Shown: in pieces, positions 8,663 through 16,978 of the stretch
How positions within the stretch are numbered: the stretch's first letter is position 1
Layout: each line of letters starts with the position of its first letter
DNA from: a bacterium
GTDB taxonomy: Bacteria > Verrucomicrobiota > Verrucomicrobiia > Limisphaerales > UBA11358
DNA length: 64,000 nucleotides
Assembly (NCBI GenBank): GCA_021817945.1
Contig: JAKAFL010000006.1
Coordinates: forward strand, 1-64,000
Reading direction: 5' to 3'
Translations under genes and position numbers: made by a program
Notes under the pieces: generated by a model
Told to the model about the DNA's origin: nothing
The model's input: the letters and a program-made list of their open reading frames with translations, nothing else
Databases searched by the model: none

Positions 8663-9523
8663 TCAGTTGGCACCAGGCGCGCCCGTGGCTGGAGCCGGGG
8701 CGGGGGCTGGAATCACTGGCTGGCTGGCTACGGGAGCCGGGGCCTGAGGCGCGGGCTGCTCCACCGGAGCGGCGGAAGCTGTCGCCTCGGCATGACCCGG
8801 AATCTTCAGCTTCTGGCCCACTTTAATGCGGGTGGTGGACAGGCCGTTGGCCGATTCAATGCCCTTCACAGTGGTGCCGAAACGTTTGGCAATACGGTGC
8901 AGGGTGTCACCGGACTTGACGGTATAGGTGGTTTCCGACCCGCTATCCGCCGTCGAGGCGTCAGGCGAGGCAGAGGATCCAACGGTGGCGCTGCCGCCGC
9001 CCGGTATGACCAGTTTTTGCTTCACTTTGAGCCGGCGCGGATTCACGCCAGGATTTGCAGCTTCCAAAGCCTTGAGTGAAACTCCGTTTTTGCGGGCGAT
9101 TTTGCCAAGGGTGTCCCCGGCCACGACCACATACTCGGACCCGCTCGACTCGGGAGCTTGGGGAACTTCAGCCGGGGTTTGAACCGGCGCCGGCAGGGGC
9201 GCAGGAGTGTTGGCGACCACCGGGGCCGGGGGTGGCAGGTTGGTGTCAGCCACCGGAGCCACGGGCGTGCCATTGGTATCCCCCGCCATTCCGGGAGTTC
9301 CATTGGTGTCCGTCTGGATTGCCGGCGGATTCGTGTCCTGATCAGTGGATGGGGCGTTGGAATCGGGGGCGTTGTCCCGTTTGCATCCCTGAATGAGCAT
9401 GGCCACCAATGCGGCCACACCCACCACCATCACACACGAAACTCCAACCTTTAAATTGGATCGGCGTCTCATTTGCTGGTCAAGCAGCGAGCCTTTGGGA
9501 ACAAACGGATTTGGATTACTCAT
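8663..9523 (-). CDS. Membrane-anchored protein with two LysM domains
   Basis: A 286-residue protein with a membrane segment near residues 26-45 followed by a cysteine (LIQGC), so it could be an inner-membrane anchor or a lipoprotein. A long Pro/Asp/Asn-rich linker follows. Two LysM domains come next: YVVVAGDTLGKIARKNGVS (about 130-175) and YTVKSGDTLHRIAKRFGTT (about 199-243), each ending in the typical KVxQKLxIPG. The C terminus is Ala/Pro-rich. LysM domains bind GlcNAc-containing peptidoglycan, so the protein likely sits on the periplasmic wall. It occupies the mraY-ftsW interval where murD is usually found. No enzymatic domain is visible. Confidence 0.88.
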   Translation of the reverse strand: MSNPNPFVPKGSLLDQQMRRRSNLKVGVSCVMVVGVAALVAMLIQGCKRDNAPDSNAPSTDQDTNPPAIQTDTNGTPGMAGDTNGTPVAPVADTNLPPPAPVVANTPAPLPAPVQTPAEVPQAPESSGSEYVVVAGDTLGKIARKNGVSLKALEAANPGVNPRRLKVKQKLVIPGGGSATVGSSASPDASTADSGSETTYTVKSGDTLHRIAKRFGTTVKGIESANGLSTTRIKVGQKLKIPGHAEATASAAPVEQPAPQAPAPVASQPVIPAPAPAPATGAPGAN

Positions 9524-9826
9524 GGTCTTTGGCGCAATAGCGTCCTTTCTTCGAGGTGGTTGTTGAATGATGATGTGGATTGCTGCGCCCCGAAATTTTC
9601 CCTCGAAAAATTTCGTGTCGCGTTAAATTCAATAGGTTTTTCAATGGTACGAAAGCCACAGTCTGAACCGCTGGCGGATGAAAAGCCCGACGCTGTCCTG
9701 GACCGGCTACCCGCCAATGCCCTCCGCGTCGAATCCTGGGGCAATGCTACCAGCGCACCCCGTCCTGCGCAAGCATCAATGCAGATTACAGCCATGTTTT
9801 CAAGGTTTTTCATTGCCACGAGTGTT
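9524..9826 (-). other. Gap in dcw cluster at the usual murD position
   Basis: About 300 bp between mraY and the LysM gene. A minus-strand frame starting MKNLENMAVI at 9813 stays open for nearly the whole interval. Its first 20 residues faintly recall the start of MurD, but the expected GxGxSG nucleotide loop is absent and the rest shows no family pattern. It may be a decayed remnant or simply non-coding; I do not call a gene. Confidence 0.3.
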
Positions 9827-11011
9827 TCACCTTAGTTTCAGGGCCGCCAGCGCCATCAGGGCGCACAGCAGGCACAGGATGTAAAAACGCATCACGACCT
9901 GGGATTCATACCAGCCTTTTTTCTCAAAATGATGGTGGATGGGCGCCATCAAAAACAGTCGCCGCCCCGTGCCCGTTTTCCAGCGGGTCAGCTTGAACCA
10001 TCCTTTCTGCAACAGGACCGACAAGGCCTCCGCGACAAAAACCCCCCCCGCGATCACCAGCACAAAAGGCTGGTGGATGAGCACCGCCACAATTCCAAAT
10101 GCACCTCCCAGGGCAAGAGACCCGGTGTCGCCCATGAAAACCTGGGCTGGATGGCAGTTGTACCACAAAAAACCCAGGCCCGCCCCCAGCAAACCCGCGC
10201 AAAACACCGTCAATTCACCAGCGCCCGCCACATAGGGGATTTGCAGATACTCCGCCGCCTTGCTGTTTCCGGCCAGATAGGTGTAAAAAAGGAAAACAAA
10301 ACCCACGATCAGCGTGCAGCCTATGGCCAGTCCATCCAGTCCATCGGTGAGATTGACCGCATTGGAGCTTCCGACAATGGCCAGCAGGACCACCGCAAGA
10401 CCCACCGCGAGGCCAACGTGAATGGGAGTCTTGTAGCAGGGAAGCATCAGGACGGAAACCAAATTACTTTCCACGGGATGCCGGCTGCCGGCCAGGCGCA
10501 ATTCGCTCCTTGCCGGCAGGTTCCAAAGATAAAACCCCACAAATGCAGCCAGCAAAAACTGGACGATTAATTTCACGCGCGGGGGGGTGCCCCCGCCGCT
10601 TTGCTGGATGATTTTGGCGTAATCATCGTAAAACCCGAGACCAGCCAGCACCAGCACCGATAGCAGGGTCAATTCCACCAGCGCATTCCATTGTGCCCAT
10701 AGCATGGTTGAAATGAGCAGGGCCAGAACGATCAACAACCCCCCCATTGTGGGGACGCCGCGTTTGCTCAAAACGCGGGCCGATAATCCACCCGCCGCCT
10801 CGGCCTTGTCCTCGTATTCCTGGCCAAACTTCAATTGCTTGAGCCAGCGGATAAGCCAGGGGCCCAGCCACCAGCATAATAAAAGGGCGGTGATGGCACA
10901 CCCGGCGCTCCTCACGGTGATGTAGCGAAACAGGCGCAGGAAGGAGAGCCGGGATTCCCATTCGGTCCCGTGCGACCAGTCCAGCAACCATTGGCTCAAC
11001 AAATAAAACAT
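9827..11011 (-). CDS. mraY: Phospho-N-acetylmuramoyl-pentapeptide transferase MraY
   Basis: MraY transfers phospho-MurNAc-pentapeptide to undecaprenyl phosphate, forming lipid I. The 394-residue integral membrane protein has about ten membrane segments and the family motifs: KRGVPTMGGLLIVLALL near residue 83, the acidic pair in GFYDDYAKI, NAVNLTDGLDGLAIGC, FMGDTGSLALGG, and the C-terminal PIHHHFEKKGWYESQVVMRF. A roughly 25-residue insertion after PARSELRLAG makes it slightly longer than the 360-residue enzymes. It follows murF with 6 bp between them. No murE or murD lies on either side. Confidence 0.96.
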   Translation of the reverse strand: MFYLLSQWLLDWSHGTEWESRLSFLRLFRYITVRSAGCAITALLLCWWLGPWLIRWLKQLKFGQEYEDKAEAAGGLSARVLSKRGVPTMGGLLIVLALLISTMLWAQWNALVELTLLSVLVLAGLGFYDDYAKIIQQSGGGTPPRVKLIVQFLLAAFVGFYLWNLPARSELRLAGSRHPVESNLVSVLMLPCYKTPIHVGLAVGLAVVLLAIVGSSNAVNLTDGLDGLAIGCTLIVGFVFLFYTYLAGNSKAAEYLQIPYVAGAGELTVFCAGLLGAGLGFLWYNCHPAQVFMGDTGSLALGGAFGIVAVLIHQPFVLVIAGGVFVAEALSVLLQKGWFKLTRWKTGTGRRLFLMAPIHHHFEKKGWYESQVVMRFYILCLLCALMALAALKLR

Positions 11012-11017
11012 GACGAC

Positions 11018-12406
11018 TTAATTTCTTCCCGTCCTGAGGCTTTCCGCTATGCGTTCCAACCTTGCCGCGCGGGAGGCTTTGAGCAGCACCACATCCCCGG
11101 GTTTCAGAAAACCGCGAACGGCTGCCACGGCAGATTCCACGTCTGAAAATTCCATCACTCGCCCGAGGCCCGCAGCCCGCGCTGCCTGCGCTGTGTCTGC
11201 CGCCATCCGACCCACGGCAAACAACTGGCCTATTCCCAAGAGGGCCGCATGGCGACCCACTTCGGCATGGGCCAGCGCACTTTGCGTCCCCTGCTCCGCC
11301 ATGTCCCCAAGCACCGCCACGCGCCGACCCTGAAAGGGCAGCTCGCATAGGGTGTCCAAGGCGGCAATCATCGAGTCTGTATTGGCATTGTAGGCATCAT
11401 CCAGCACCCGGATGCCATGGGCTTCCCAGTACTCCATGCGCATCCGCGGCGGCGTGCAGGAGCCCAGGCCCCGGGCCATATCAGCATATTTTAGACCAAG
11501 ATTCCCGGCGACGGCAATGGCCAGTGCCGCATTCCAGACCTGGTGTTTACCCAGTAAATTCAACCTATACTCCCCATTGCATGATTCCATGGGTCCGGTC
11601 ATGCGGAAAGTGGCTCCCCCCTTGTCCAGCCGTACCCGGGATACCCGCCATTCGTTGGCACGCCCCAACCCAACCCGAACCACGCGGGCTTGGCTGCGCC
11701 CTGCCAGCCGGTCCGCAGTCTCGGCATCCCCATTTAAAAATAAAACCCCGCCTGATGGCAGCAATTCGGCCAGCCACCCCTCCTCTTTCAACACCCCCTC
11801 CAAATCTCCAAAATGTTCCAGATGCTCGCGGCCTATGTTGGTAATGATCCCCATGCGCGGAGACGCCATCCGCACCAGGGGCTCGATCTCGCCGGGATGA
11901 TTCGTGCCCACCTCCAGGACTGCGGCGCGGTGTCCCGCATCCAGGCGCATCAGGGTCAATGGCACGCCTATGTCATTGTTGAAGCTCTCCTCACTCCATA
12001 GCGTGGGCATGACCTGCCGGAGCATTGAGGCCAGCAATTCCTTGGTGGTGGTTTTGCCGTTGGACCCACCCACGGCAACGATCGGCACATCAAAATCCCG
12101 GCGGTAGGCCGCCGCCAGCCGACCCAGCATTTTTCGAGTATCATCCACCGCCAGCACGGCGCAACCAGACCCCGGCGCGGGTGACGGTTCCCTGCCCCGC
12201 TCCACCACCACTGCGGAAGCTTTGTAAATCACTTCAGGCAAATAATCGTGCGCATCGTGCTTTTCCCCGCGCAGGGCCACGAAAAGATCACCCTCACGCA
12301 CCCGGCGCGAGTCCGTGCAAACATTGGCCACGCAGGCTTCCGGCTGGCCGGAGATCAACTCCGCCCCGCCAGCCTCCGCCACATATTTGAGGGTTCTGGA
12401 TTCCAC
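11018..12406 (-). CDS. murF: UDP-MurNAc-tripeptide--D-Ala-D-Ala ligase MurF
   Basis: MurF adds the D-Ala-D-Ala made by Ddl to UDP-MurNAc-tripeptide, completing the cytoplasmic precursor. The 462-residue protein has the MurF N-terminal domain (CTDSRRVREGDLFVALRG), the ATP loop VGGSNGKTTTKE, the segment FNNDIGVPLTLMRL, and the LEVGTNHPGEI and NIGREHLEHFG motifs. The C-terminal domain contains LDDAYNANTDSMIAAL, which is diagnostic of MurF. It is the only Mur ligase in the cluster. The gene follows ftsI after 32 bp, so no murE is present in its standard place. Confidence 0.96.
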   Translation of the reverse strand: MESRTLKYVAEAGGAELISGQPEACVANVCTDSRRVREGDLFVALRGEKHDAHDYLPEVIYKASAVVVERGREPSPAPGSGCAVLAVDDTRKMLGRLAAAYRRDFDVPIVAVGGSNGKTTTKELLASMLRQVMPTLWSEESFNNDIGVPLTLMRLDAGHRAAVLEVGTNHPGEIEPLVRMASPRMGIITNIGREHLEHFGDLEGVLKEEGWLAELLPSGGVLFLNGDAETADRLAGRSQARVVRVGLGRANEWRVSRVRLDKGGATFRMTGPMESCNGEYRLNLLGKHQVWNAALAIAVAGNLGLKYADMARGLGSCTPPRMRMEYWEAHGIRVLDDAYNANTDSMIAALDTLCELPFQGRRVAVLGDMAEQGTQSALAHAEVGRHAALLGIGQLFAVGRMAADTAQAARAAGLGRVMEFSDVESAVAAVRGFLKPGDVVLLKASRAARLERIAESLRTGRN

Positions 12407-12438
12407 AGTTATTTCAAATTCGTACTCTCAGCCCACGG

Positions 12439-14334
12439 TCAAGGATTGAACCGGTGCGATAAATGGGATTCCGCCACCAAGGGTTCCCGATTGGTCATTC
12501 GTTCCGGGTCCGGGGGAATGTTAAAATAACTGGCACAATGCTCGGCCACATCCTTGAACACAGGCCCGCACACCTTGCCCCCGTAATAGCCCTCCTGAGG
12601 CTCATCCATCACGATGGATATGCAAAGCTGGGGGTCATCGGCAGGGAAAAACCCGATGAATGAGGAGAAGTATTTCCCGGGCACATAAGCCCCATGCTCA
12701 GCCTTTTGGGCCGTGCCAGTCTTGCCTGCCACCACATAATCCGCCATGGCCGCCCCCTCTGCCGTTCCATCCTTGGTCACCACGGTTTTCAAAGCCTCGA
12801 TCATTTGCCGGCAGGTCGCATCCCCCACCACCTGCCGGATGCGCGATGGCAGATACTGCTGCACCAACGCTTGATCATGCCGTTGAATGCGGTTGATGAT
12901 CATGGGGTGCATCAGCCAGCCATGGTTTGCAATGGCGCACATGGCCATGACCATTTGCAACCGTGTCACCGCCACTCCATGCCCCATGGGAATCTGGACG
13001 ATGGAAACCTTGCTCCAGTCCCGCACCGGATATAAAAACCCCCTGGCCTCCCCGGGCAGGGTGATATCTGTGCGCTGCCCAAACCCGTAATTCCAGGCAA
13101 AATTGTACAAGTCCTGGGCGCCCAGCCGCAGGCCGATTTTTGCAGCCCCAATGTTGGAGGATTTGGTAATGATGCCTTCCGTGGTCAAAATGCCAAAAGG
13201 TTCGTGATCGTGCAGCACCCTTCCCGCGTAGGCAAAATGCCCGTGCTCACAATCAAACGTGTCCGTCAGCCGCACCACCCCCTTCTCCAAGGCCCCGGAT
13301 ACCACCACGATTTTAAAAGTGGACCCAGGCTCCATCACGTCGGTGATCAGGCGGTTTCGGGTCTCCGCCGAAATAGTTGACAGGTTGTTCGGATCAAAGT
13401 TGGGCATCGAAGCCATGGCAAGAATTTCGCCCGTGGACGGACGCACCACAATGCCAGTCACGCTTTTGGGATGATGATCCGCCATGGCGCGTTGAAGGGC
13501 ATTCTCCAGGAACAACTGCACCCCGGAATCCAGGGTCAGAGCCACATCCAACCCGTCCTCTGCTGGAACGTCCTCATCCCTCAGCGAAACCAATTCACGC
13601 TGGGCACGGTCAATTTCAGTGACCCTCCAGCCTGGAACCCCGGTGAGGGTGGCATTCATGGTCTGCTCGATCCCGTCCTTGCCGATAAGCTGGCTCACGT
13701 CGTGGTCCTGAAATTGTTGGTCTTCCATTCCACAAAAGCCCAAAACCTGGCCGGCAAGCGCCCCATTGGGGTAATTACGCCGTTGTTGGGTTTCCGCAAA
13801 TATGGCGCTTTCCCGGATCCATTGATATCGTTGGCGATCCTGTCGGGATAGCTTGGAGAATGGCGCTCCAAAATCCAGGTTGGTCATGGCGGCATGGATT
13901 TGCTGCCATGTTTCCTCCGAAACACCCTGGGCCAGGCGCACGTAGTGAACTTCATTGGTCACCATGCGGCCTTGGGCGTCACGACCCACGGTTCGTGCGG
14001 GTGAGAGTTTTTGTTTTAAAATCTCGAATGGCACCGGCAGGTATCCCTGCAGTTCATGAGCCACCACCGGAGCCATGTCGCCGATCAGGGAGGGGTCTGC
14101 ACAAACGGTGCGCACTTCCACCGTGATGGCCATCGGCGAATTATTGATGTCCACAATATCCCCGCGCCTTGGCGCCTCCCAATAAGCGCGATGCGTGTTG
14201 GCATCCGCAAGCCGTGACAACTCCTCGTGCCGGCAAGCCTGCAACTGCACCAGCCGCATGGCCAACCCCACAAATGCGAGGCTGAACAGCACCACAGTCA
14301 TCCACGCACGGTTGTTTTTTGAATTCCAGTTCAT
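12439..14334 (-). CDS. ftsI: Septal transpeptidase FtsI (class B PBP)
   Basis: FtsI cross-links septal peptidoglycan in the periplasm, working with FtsW. The 631-residue protein has an N-terminal membrane anchor (AWMTVVLFSLAFVGLAMRLVQL), a class B dimerisation domain (PRRGDIVDINNSPMAITV), and a transpeptidase domain. The serine motif is STFK in EPGSTFKIVVV, followed by SSN in TKSSNIGAAKIG and KTGT in VAGKTGTAQKAEHG. No PASTA domain is visible at the C terminus. The start, with MNWNSKNNRAW before the membrane segment, fits this family. It lies directly after the FtsL-like gene. Confidence 0.95.
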   Translation of the reverse strand: MNWNSKNNRAWMTVVLFSLAFVGLAMRLVQLQACRHEELSRLADANTHRAYWEAPRRGDIVDINNSPMAITVEVRTVCADPSLIGDMAPVVAHELQGYLPVPFEILKQKLSPARTVGRDAQGRMVTNEVHYVRLAQGVSEETWQQIHAAMTNLDFGAPFSKLSRQDRQRYQWIRESAIFAETQQRRNYPNGALAGQVLGFCGMEDQQFQDHDVSQLIGKDGIEQTMNATLTGVPGWRVTEIDRAQRELVSLRDEDVPAEDGLDVALTLDSGVQLFLENALQRAMADHHPKSVTGIVVRPSTGEILAMASMPNFDPNNLSTISAETRNRLITDVMEPGSTFKIVVVSGALEKGVVRLTDTFDCEHGHFAYAGRVLHDHEPFGILTTEGIITKSSNIGAAKIGLRLGAQDLYNFAWNYGFGQRTDITLPGEARGFLYPVRDWSKVSIVQIPMGHGVAVTRLQMVMAMCAIANHGWLMHPMIINRIQRHDQALVQQYLPSRIRQVVGDATCRQMIEALKTVVTKDGTAEGAAMADYVVAGKTGTAQKAEHGAYVPGKYFSSFIGFFPADDPQLCISIVMDEPQEGYYGGKVCGPVFKDVAEHCASYFNIPPDPERMTNREPLVAESHLSHRFNP

Positions 14335-14401
14335 TTACCCGGGGCCGTCCGCCCGTGGCGATCGGTTCCTCTCCGACAGCGTCACGAGCGGCGGCCCAAA
14401 A

Positions 14402-14779
14402 TCAATTCCCCACCCCGGTCTTGCCAGCCGCACGGCCAGCCCATTGCCGTCCGCCTGGCGGCAACACTCCCGGATTCGGTATCCACACCACCTGGTCAGG
14501 CTGCACCGGTCCCAAGTCCAGCTTCAGTTGGGTCACACGCTCGGCAATCATTTTTTGAGACGCCAGCAGGTATTCCTGGTCCCGCAGCGCTTCATTGTCC
14601 TCCCGCAACTGATCCAGCTTTTTTTCATGGTCTGATATTTGCCGCCCCAGGTTGAAAATCTGGTTTTTCTGCCAGACGTAAAAAACCGCCAGCGTGCAAA
14701 TAAAAGTGCAAATCAAAAAGACCTTGATGACAGGTCCCAGCGCCAGGTTGGCCGTTTTTTTTGTCCGCAGCTTTGGCAT
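14402..14779 (-). CDS. FtsL-like small divisome membrane protein
   Basis: A 125-residue single-pass membrane protein in the usual ftsL position between rsmH and ftsI. A short basic cytoplasmic tail (MPKLRTKKTANLAL) is followed by one membrane segment (IKVFLICTFICTLAVFYVW, about residues 17-36). A periplasmic coiled coil then runs from about residue 40 to 75 (LGRQISDHEKKLDQLREDNE). This architecture is that of FtsL/FtsB proteins, which connect FtsQ to FtsWI. FtsL sequences are poorly conserved, so the call rests on position and topology. The Pro/Gly-rich C terminus is not typical. Confidence 0.78.
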   Translation of the reverse strand: MPKLRTKKTANLALGPVIKVFLICTFICTLAVFYVWQKNQIFNLGRQISDHEKKLDQLREDNEALRDQEYLLASQKMIAERVTQLKLDLGPVQPDQVVWIPNPGVLPPGGRQWAGRAAGKTGVGN

Positions 14780-14811
14780 GTTTATCTAGTCTTTTCAGTT
14801 TATTCCACAAT

Positions 14812-15765
14812 TTAAGCCCCGGTTGAATCGCCACCGGTTTTTTCCAGAACCCGCAACTGGGCGCTTCGCGCTCGCGGGTTGTCCTGCAATTCCGCCTCGC
14901 CAGGCAGGATGGCCTTGCGCTCCACCCACCGCAGTTCCGGGGTCACCGGAATCCGCAACTCAGGCACATCCACGTCCCCTTCAAAGCGATAATCGCGGCA
15001 GCGATCCCGTCCAAAATCCTTCACCACGCGGTCCTCCAGCGAGTGGAAGGTGATCACAGCCAGACGTCCGCCCGGACGCAACAGGCCGGCCAATAAACCC
15101 AGACCCCGCCGCAATGAACCCAATTCATCATTCACCGCCAGGCGCAAACCTTGAAACACCCGGGTGGCTGGATGGGATTTGCGGCCCCTCCGCGGACTTA
15201 CCCGCTCCACCAAGCCAGCCAGTTGCAAGGTGCTCCGAATGGGCCGCACCAACCGCTCCCGCACCAAGGCCCGCGCCAAGCGCCGCGAGTCCCGCTCGCC
15301 ACCCAGTTCCCAAAAAATCGCCGCCAACCGCTCCTCGCTCTCCTGATTCACCAGGTCAGCCGCAGTGAGCGCCTGCCGGTCATCCATCCGCATGTCCAAT
15401 GGCCCGTCCGCCTGAAAACTAAATCCGCGCTCCCCCCGGTCAAGCTGCGGCGAACTCACTCCCAAGTCCAACAACACCCCGTCGCATGTCCCGGGTGGTA
15501 CCCAGCCCGCCAAATCTTCAAAATTACCGCGCCTTATCTCAAACCGGCCCGCAAAATTCTGCTCCAACCGCCTTTGCGCCGCCTCAACCGCGTCGCCATC
15601 GCGATCGCACCCATACAGCCATCCAGTCGGCGAACTCGCGGCCAGCATTTGCTCCGCGTGACCAGCTCCACCGAGCGTCCCGTCTGCGTAGCGCCCGCCC
15701 GGGCCCGGCTTCAACGCGGCCAGAACCTCCGCCATCAGCACCGGCTTGTGTGTAAACGCGTGCAC
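14812..15765 (-). CDS. rsmH: 16S rRNA (cytosine(1402)-N4)-methyltransferase
   Basis: RsmH (MraW) methylates N4 of C1402 in 16S rRNA using S-adenosylmethionine. The 317-residue protein opens with HKPVLMAEVLAALKPGPGG and the SAM loop YADGTLGGAGHAEQML. It also has LLDLGVSSPQLDRGERGFSF, PLDMRMD and AVITFHSLEDRVVK, all characteristic of the family. It ends RSAQLRVLEKT, also typical. It lies second to third in the dcw cluster after mraZ, although here one unknown gene separates the two. Confidence 0.97.
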   Translation of the reverse strand: MHAFTHKPVLMAEVLAALKPGPGGRYADGTLGGAGHAEQMLAASSPTGWLYGCDRDGDAVEAAQRRLEQNFAGRFEIRRGNFEDLAGWVPPGTCDGVLLDLGVSSPQLDRGERGFSFQADGPLDMRMDDRQALTAADLVNQESEERLAAIFWELGGERDSRRLARALVRERLVRPIRSTLQLAGLVERVSPRRGRKSHPATRVFQGLRLAVNDELGSLRRGLGLLAGLLRPGGRLAVITFHSLEDRVVKDFGRDRCRDYRFEGDVDVPELRIPVTPELRWVERKAILPGEAELQDNPRARSAQLRVLEKTGGDSTGA

Positions 15766-15780
15766 TGCGCATTGGTCGCC

Positions 15781-16308
15781 TTAAACGATTTCCACCCGCC
15801 TCTCCCCAAGCATTTCCAACTCCACATTCTCCATCCGACGCCCCCGCCCGGATACCAGGTCCGGCAGTTCCATCGGCATCAATGACCTCGATTTCACCGG
15901 CACCATCTCCACGTCCGCGTCCAAAAGGTCATTCTGTATTACTTTGACCGCCTGAAGCGACAATTCCTCCTGCACCGGCCTGGAAACCTGCACCGGCGCC
16001 GGTTGCGGTCCACGAAATGGATTCAGGCGTTCAGCCCAAACCCGCACCCCGGTTTTAGAACCGCCTCTTTCAGGCACATGGGATGACCGCACAGAGGCCC
16101 CAGAAGCCGGAACGGCTTTTTCAACCTTTCCAACCGGCGGCGCCACGGCAGATATCTCCTGCTGTGCAACTCCCGCAGCCTTGACCAAAAACGGATTGCG
16201 GTCTGTGTTGAATTTCGGGAGGTGATACCTTTTGTTCTCGCGATAGCAAACCTCACCACGCCCACTCAAAAAACTTCTCCCCACTGCCAGCCATTTTCCA
16301 AGATTCAT
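15781..16308 (-). CDS. Conserved-looking protein of unknown function in dcw cluster
   Basis: A 175-residue protein lying between mraZ and rsmH, which are usually adjacent, with only 14-16 bp on either side. That spacing makes it part of the transcription unit. The N terminus (MNLGKWLAVGRSFLSGRGEV then YRENKRYHLPKFNTDRNPF) looks structured. The middle is Pro/Val/Ala-rich and probably disordered (PVSRPVQEEL region), and the last 50 residues are rich in acidic and hydrophobic residues (ADVEMVPVKSRSLMPMELPDL). No membrane segment, signal peptide or known domain is visible. I do not recognise it. A role in expression or in division is only suggested by location. Confidence 0.75.
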   Translation of the reverse strand: MNLGKWLAVGRSFLSGRGEVCYRENKRYHLPKFNTDRNPFLVKAAGVAQQEISAVAPPVGKVEKAVPASGASVRSSHVPERGGSKTGVRVWAERLNPFRGPQPAPVQVSRPVQEELSLQAVKVIQNDLLDADVEMVPVKSRSLMPMELPDLVSGRGRRMENVELEMLGERRVEIV

Positions 16309-16322
16309 AGTTTTCTCCGAGG

Positions 16323-16775
16323 TTATTCCATCAATTCAAAGGCCTTCGGTGACAACATCGCATCGAGAGCCTCCACTTGTTCATAGCGGTTGGGGCTCCA
16401 GATCTCAAACCGGTCAATCATGCCCACCAGCACCGCTTCGTTTTTAATCCCGGCCGCCGCCGCCATGTCGTCTGGCAGACAGATTCGACCGCTCTTGTCC
16501 AAGGCCACCTGCACCGATTTGCTGCCTACAAACCGCTTCAAAATGCCCTTGGCCGGATCCCCATTCGGCATGGCATCAATATCCGCCGCCAGTTTTGCCA
16601 TCCGGTCCGCAGGCAATACCCTCAAACATGTCCCCGCCTGGTGCTTGGGCCAAATCATCAGCGTCAACTCCACCCCCTCTTCCTCAGGCCGCCATTTGGC
16701 CGGTATTTGAACACGACGCTTCTCATCAACCCCATGCCGGAAGGTTGAATTGTAGTAAATCGTCGCCGCACTCAT
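16323..16775 (-). CDS. mraZ: Transcriptional regulator MraZ
   Basis: MraZ is a ring-forming DNA-binding protein with two AbrB-like halves that controls the dcw operon. The 150-residue product starts MSAATIYYNSTFRHGVDEKRR. The first half contains HGVDEKRRVQIPAKWR and the second VALDKSGRICLPDDMAAAAG, the duplicated DxxGR-type motif of the family, although the first copy reads DEKRR. It ends in the usual FEIWSPNRYE. The ATG at 16775 is preferred over one three codons earlier because homology begins there. Its own operator boxes lie immediately upstream, which suggests autoregulation. Confidence 0.94.
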   Translation of the reverse strand: MSAATIYYNSTFRHGVDEKRRVQIPAKWRPEEEGVELTLMIWPKHQAGTCLRVLPADRMAKLAADIDAMPNGDPAKGILKRFVGSKSVQVALDKSGRICLPDDMAAAAGIKNEAVLVGMIDRFEIWSPNRYEQVEALDAMLSPKAFELME

Positions 16776-16809
16776 GTTATCCACCGGGTTTTTAAAACTG
16801 GGTTTTTAC

Positions 16810-16853
16810 CCCACAACGACCCATTTTTACCCATTTTAACCCACTTTAGTCAA
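16810..16853 (-). promoter_or_regulatory. MraZ operator (four TGGG boxes) with overlapping promoter
   Basis: On the minus strand four TGGG boxes lie at exact 10-bp spacing (plus-strand CCCA at 16810, 16820, 16830 and 16840), 35-70 bp before mraZ. TGGG-type direct repeats of about 10 bp are the known MraZ binding site. A TTGACT -35 element (16848-16853) lies directly upstream. A TAAAAA -10 candidate falls inside the boxes at 18-bp spacing, so bound MraZ would block RNA polymerase. Operator identity is well supported; the exact promoter is inferred. Confidence 0.85.
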
Positions 16854-16978
16854 TAGAAAACTCACCCTTTTTAGCACATTTATTGGAAAGTTATTCACAA
16901 TCCATCAGTTCCCGTCTCTTCAACTGCAGTTTTGTCTTCAGCATTGTCTTTGCCCCCCTCAAACCTTTAGGTTCTGGC

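Noticed and set aside
11412-11900. Plus-strand open frames over murF, ftsI and rsmH
   Set aside because: Shadows of the real minus-strand genes, without start signals or homology.
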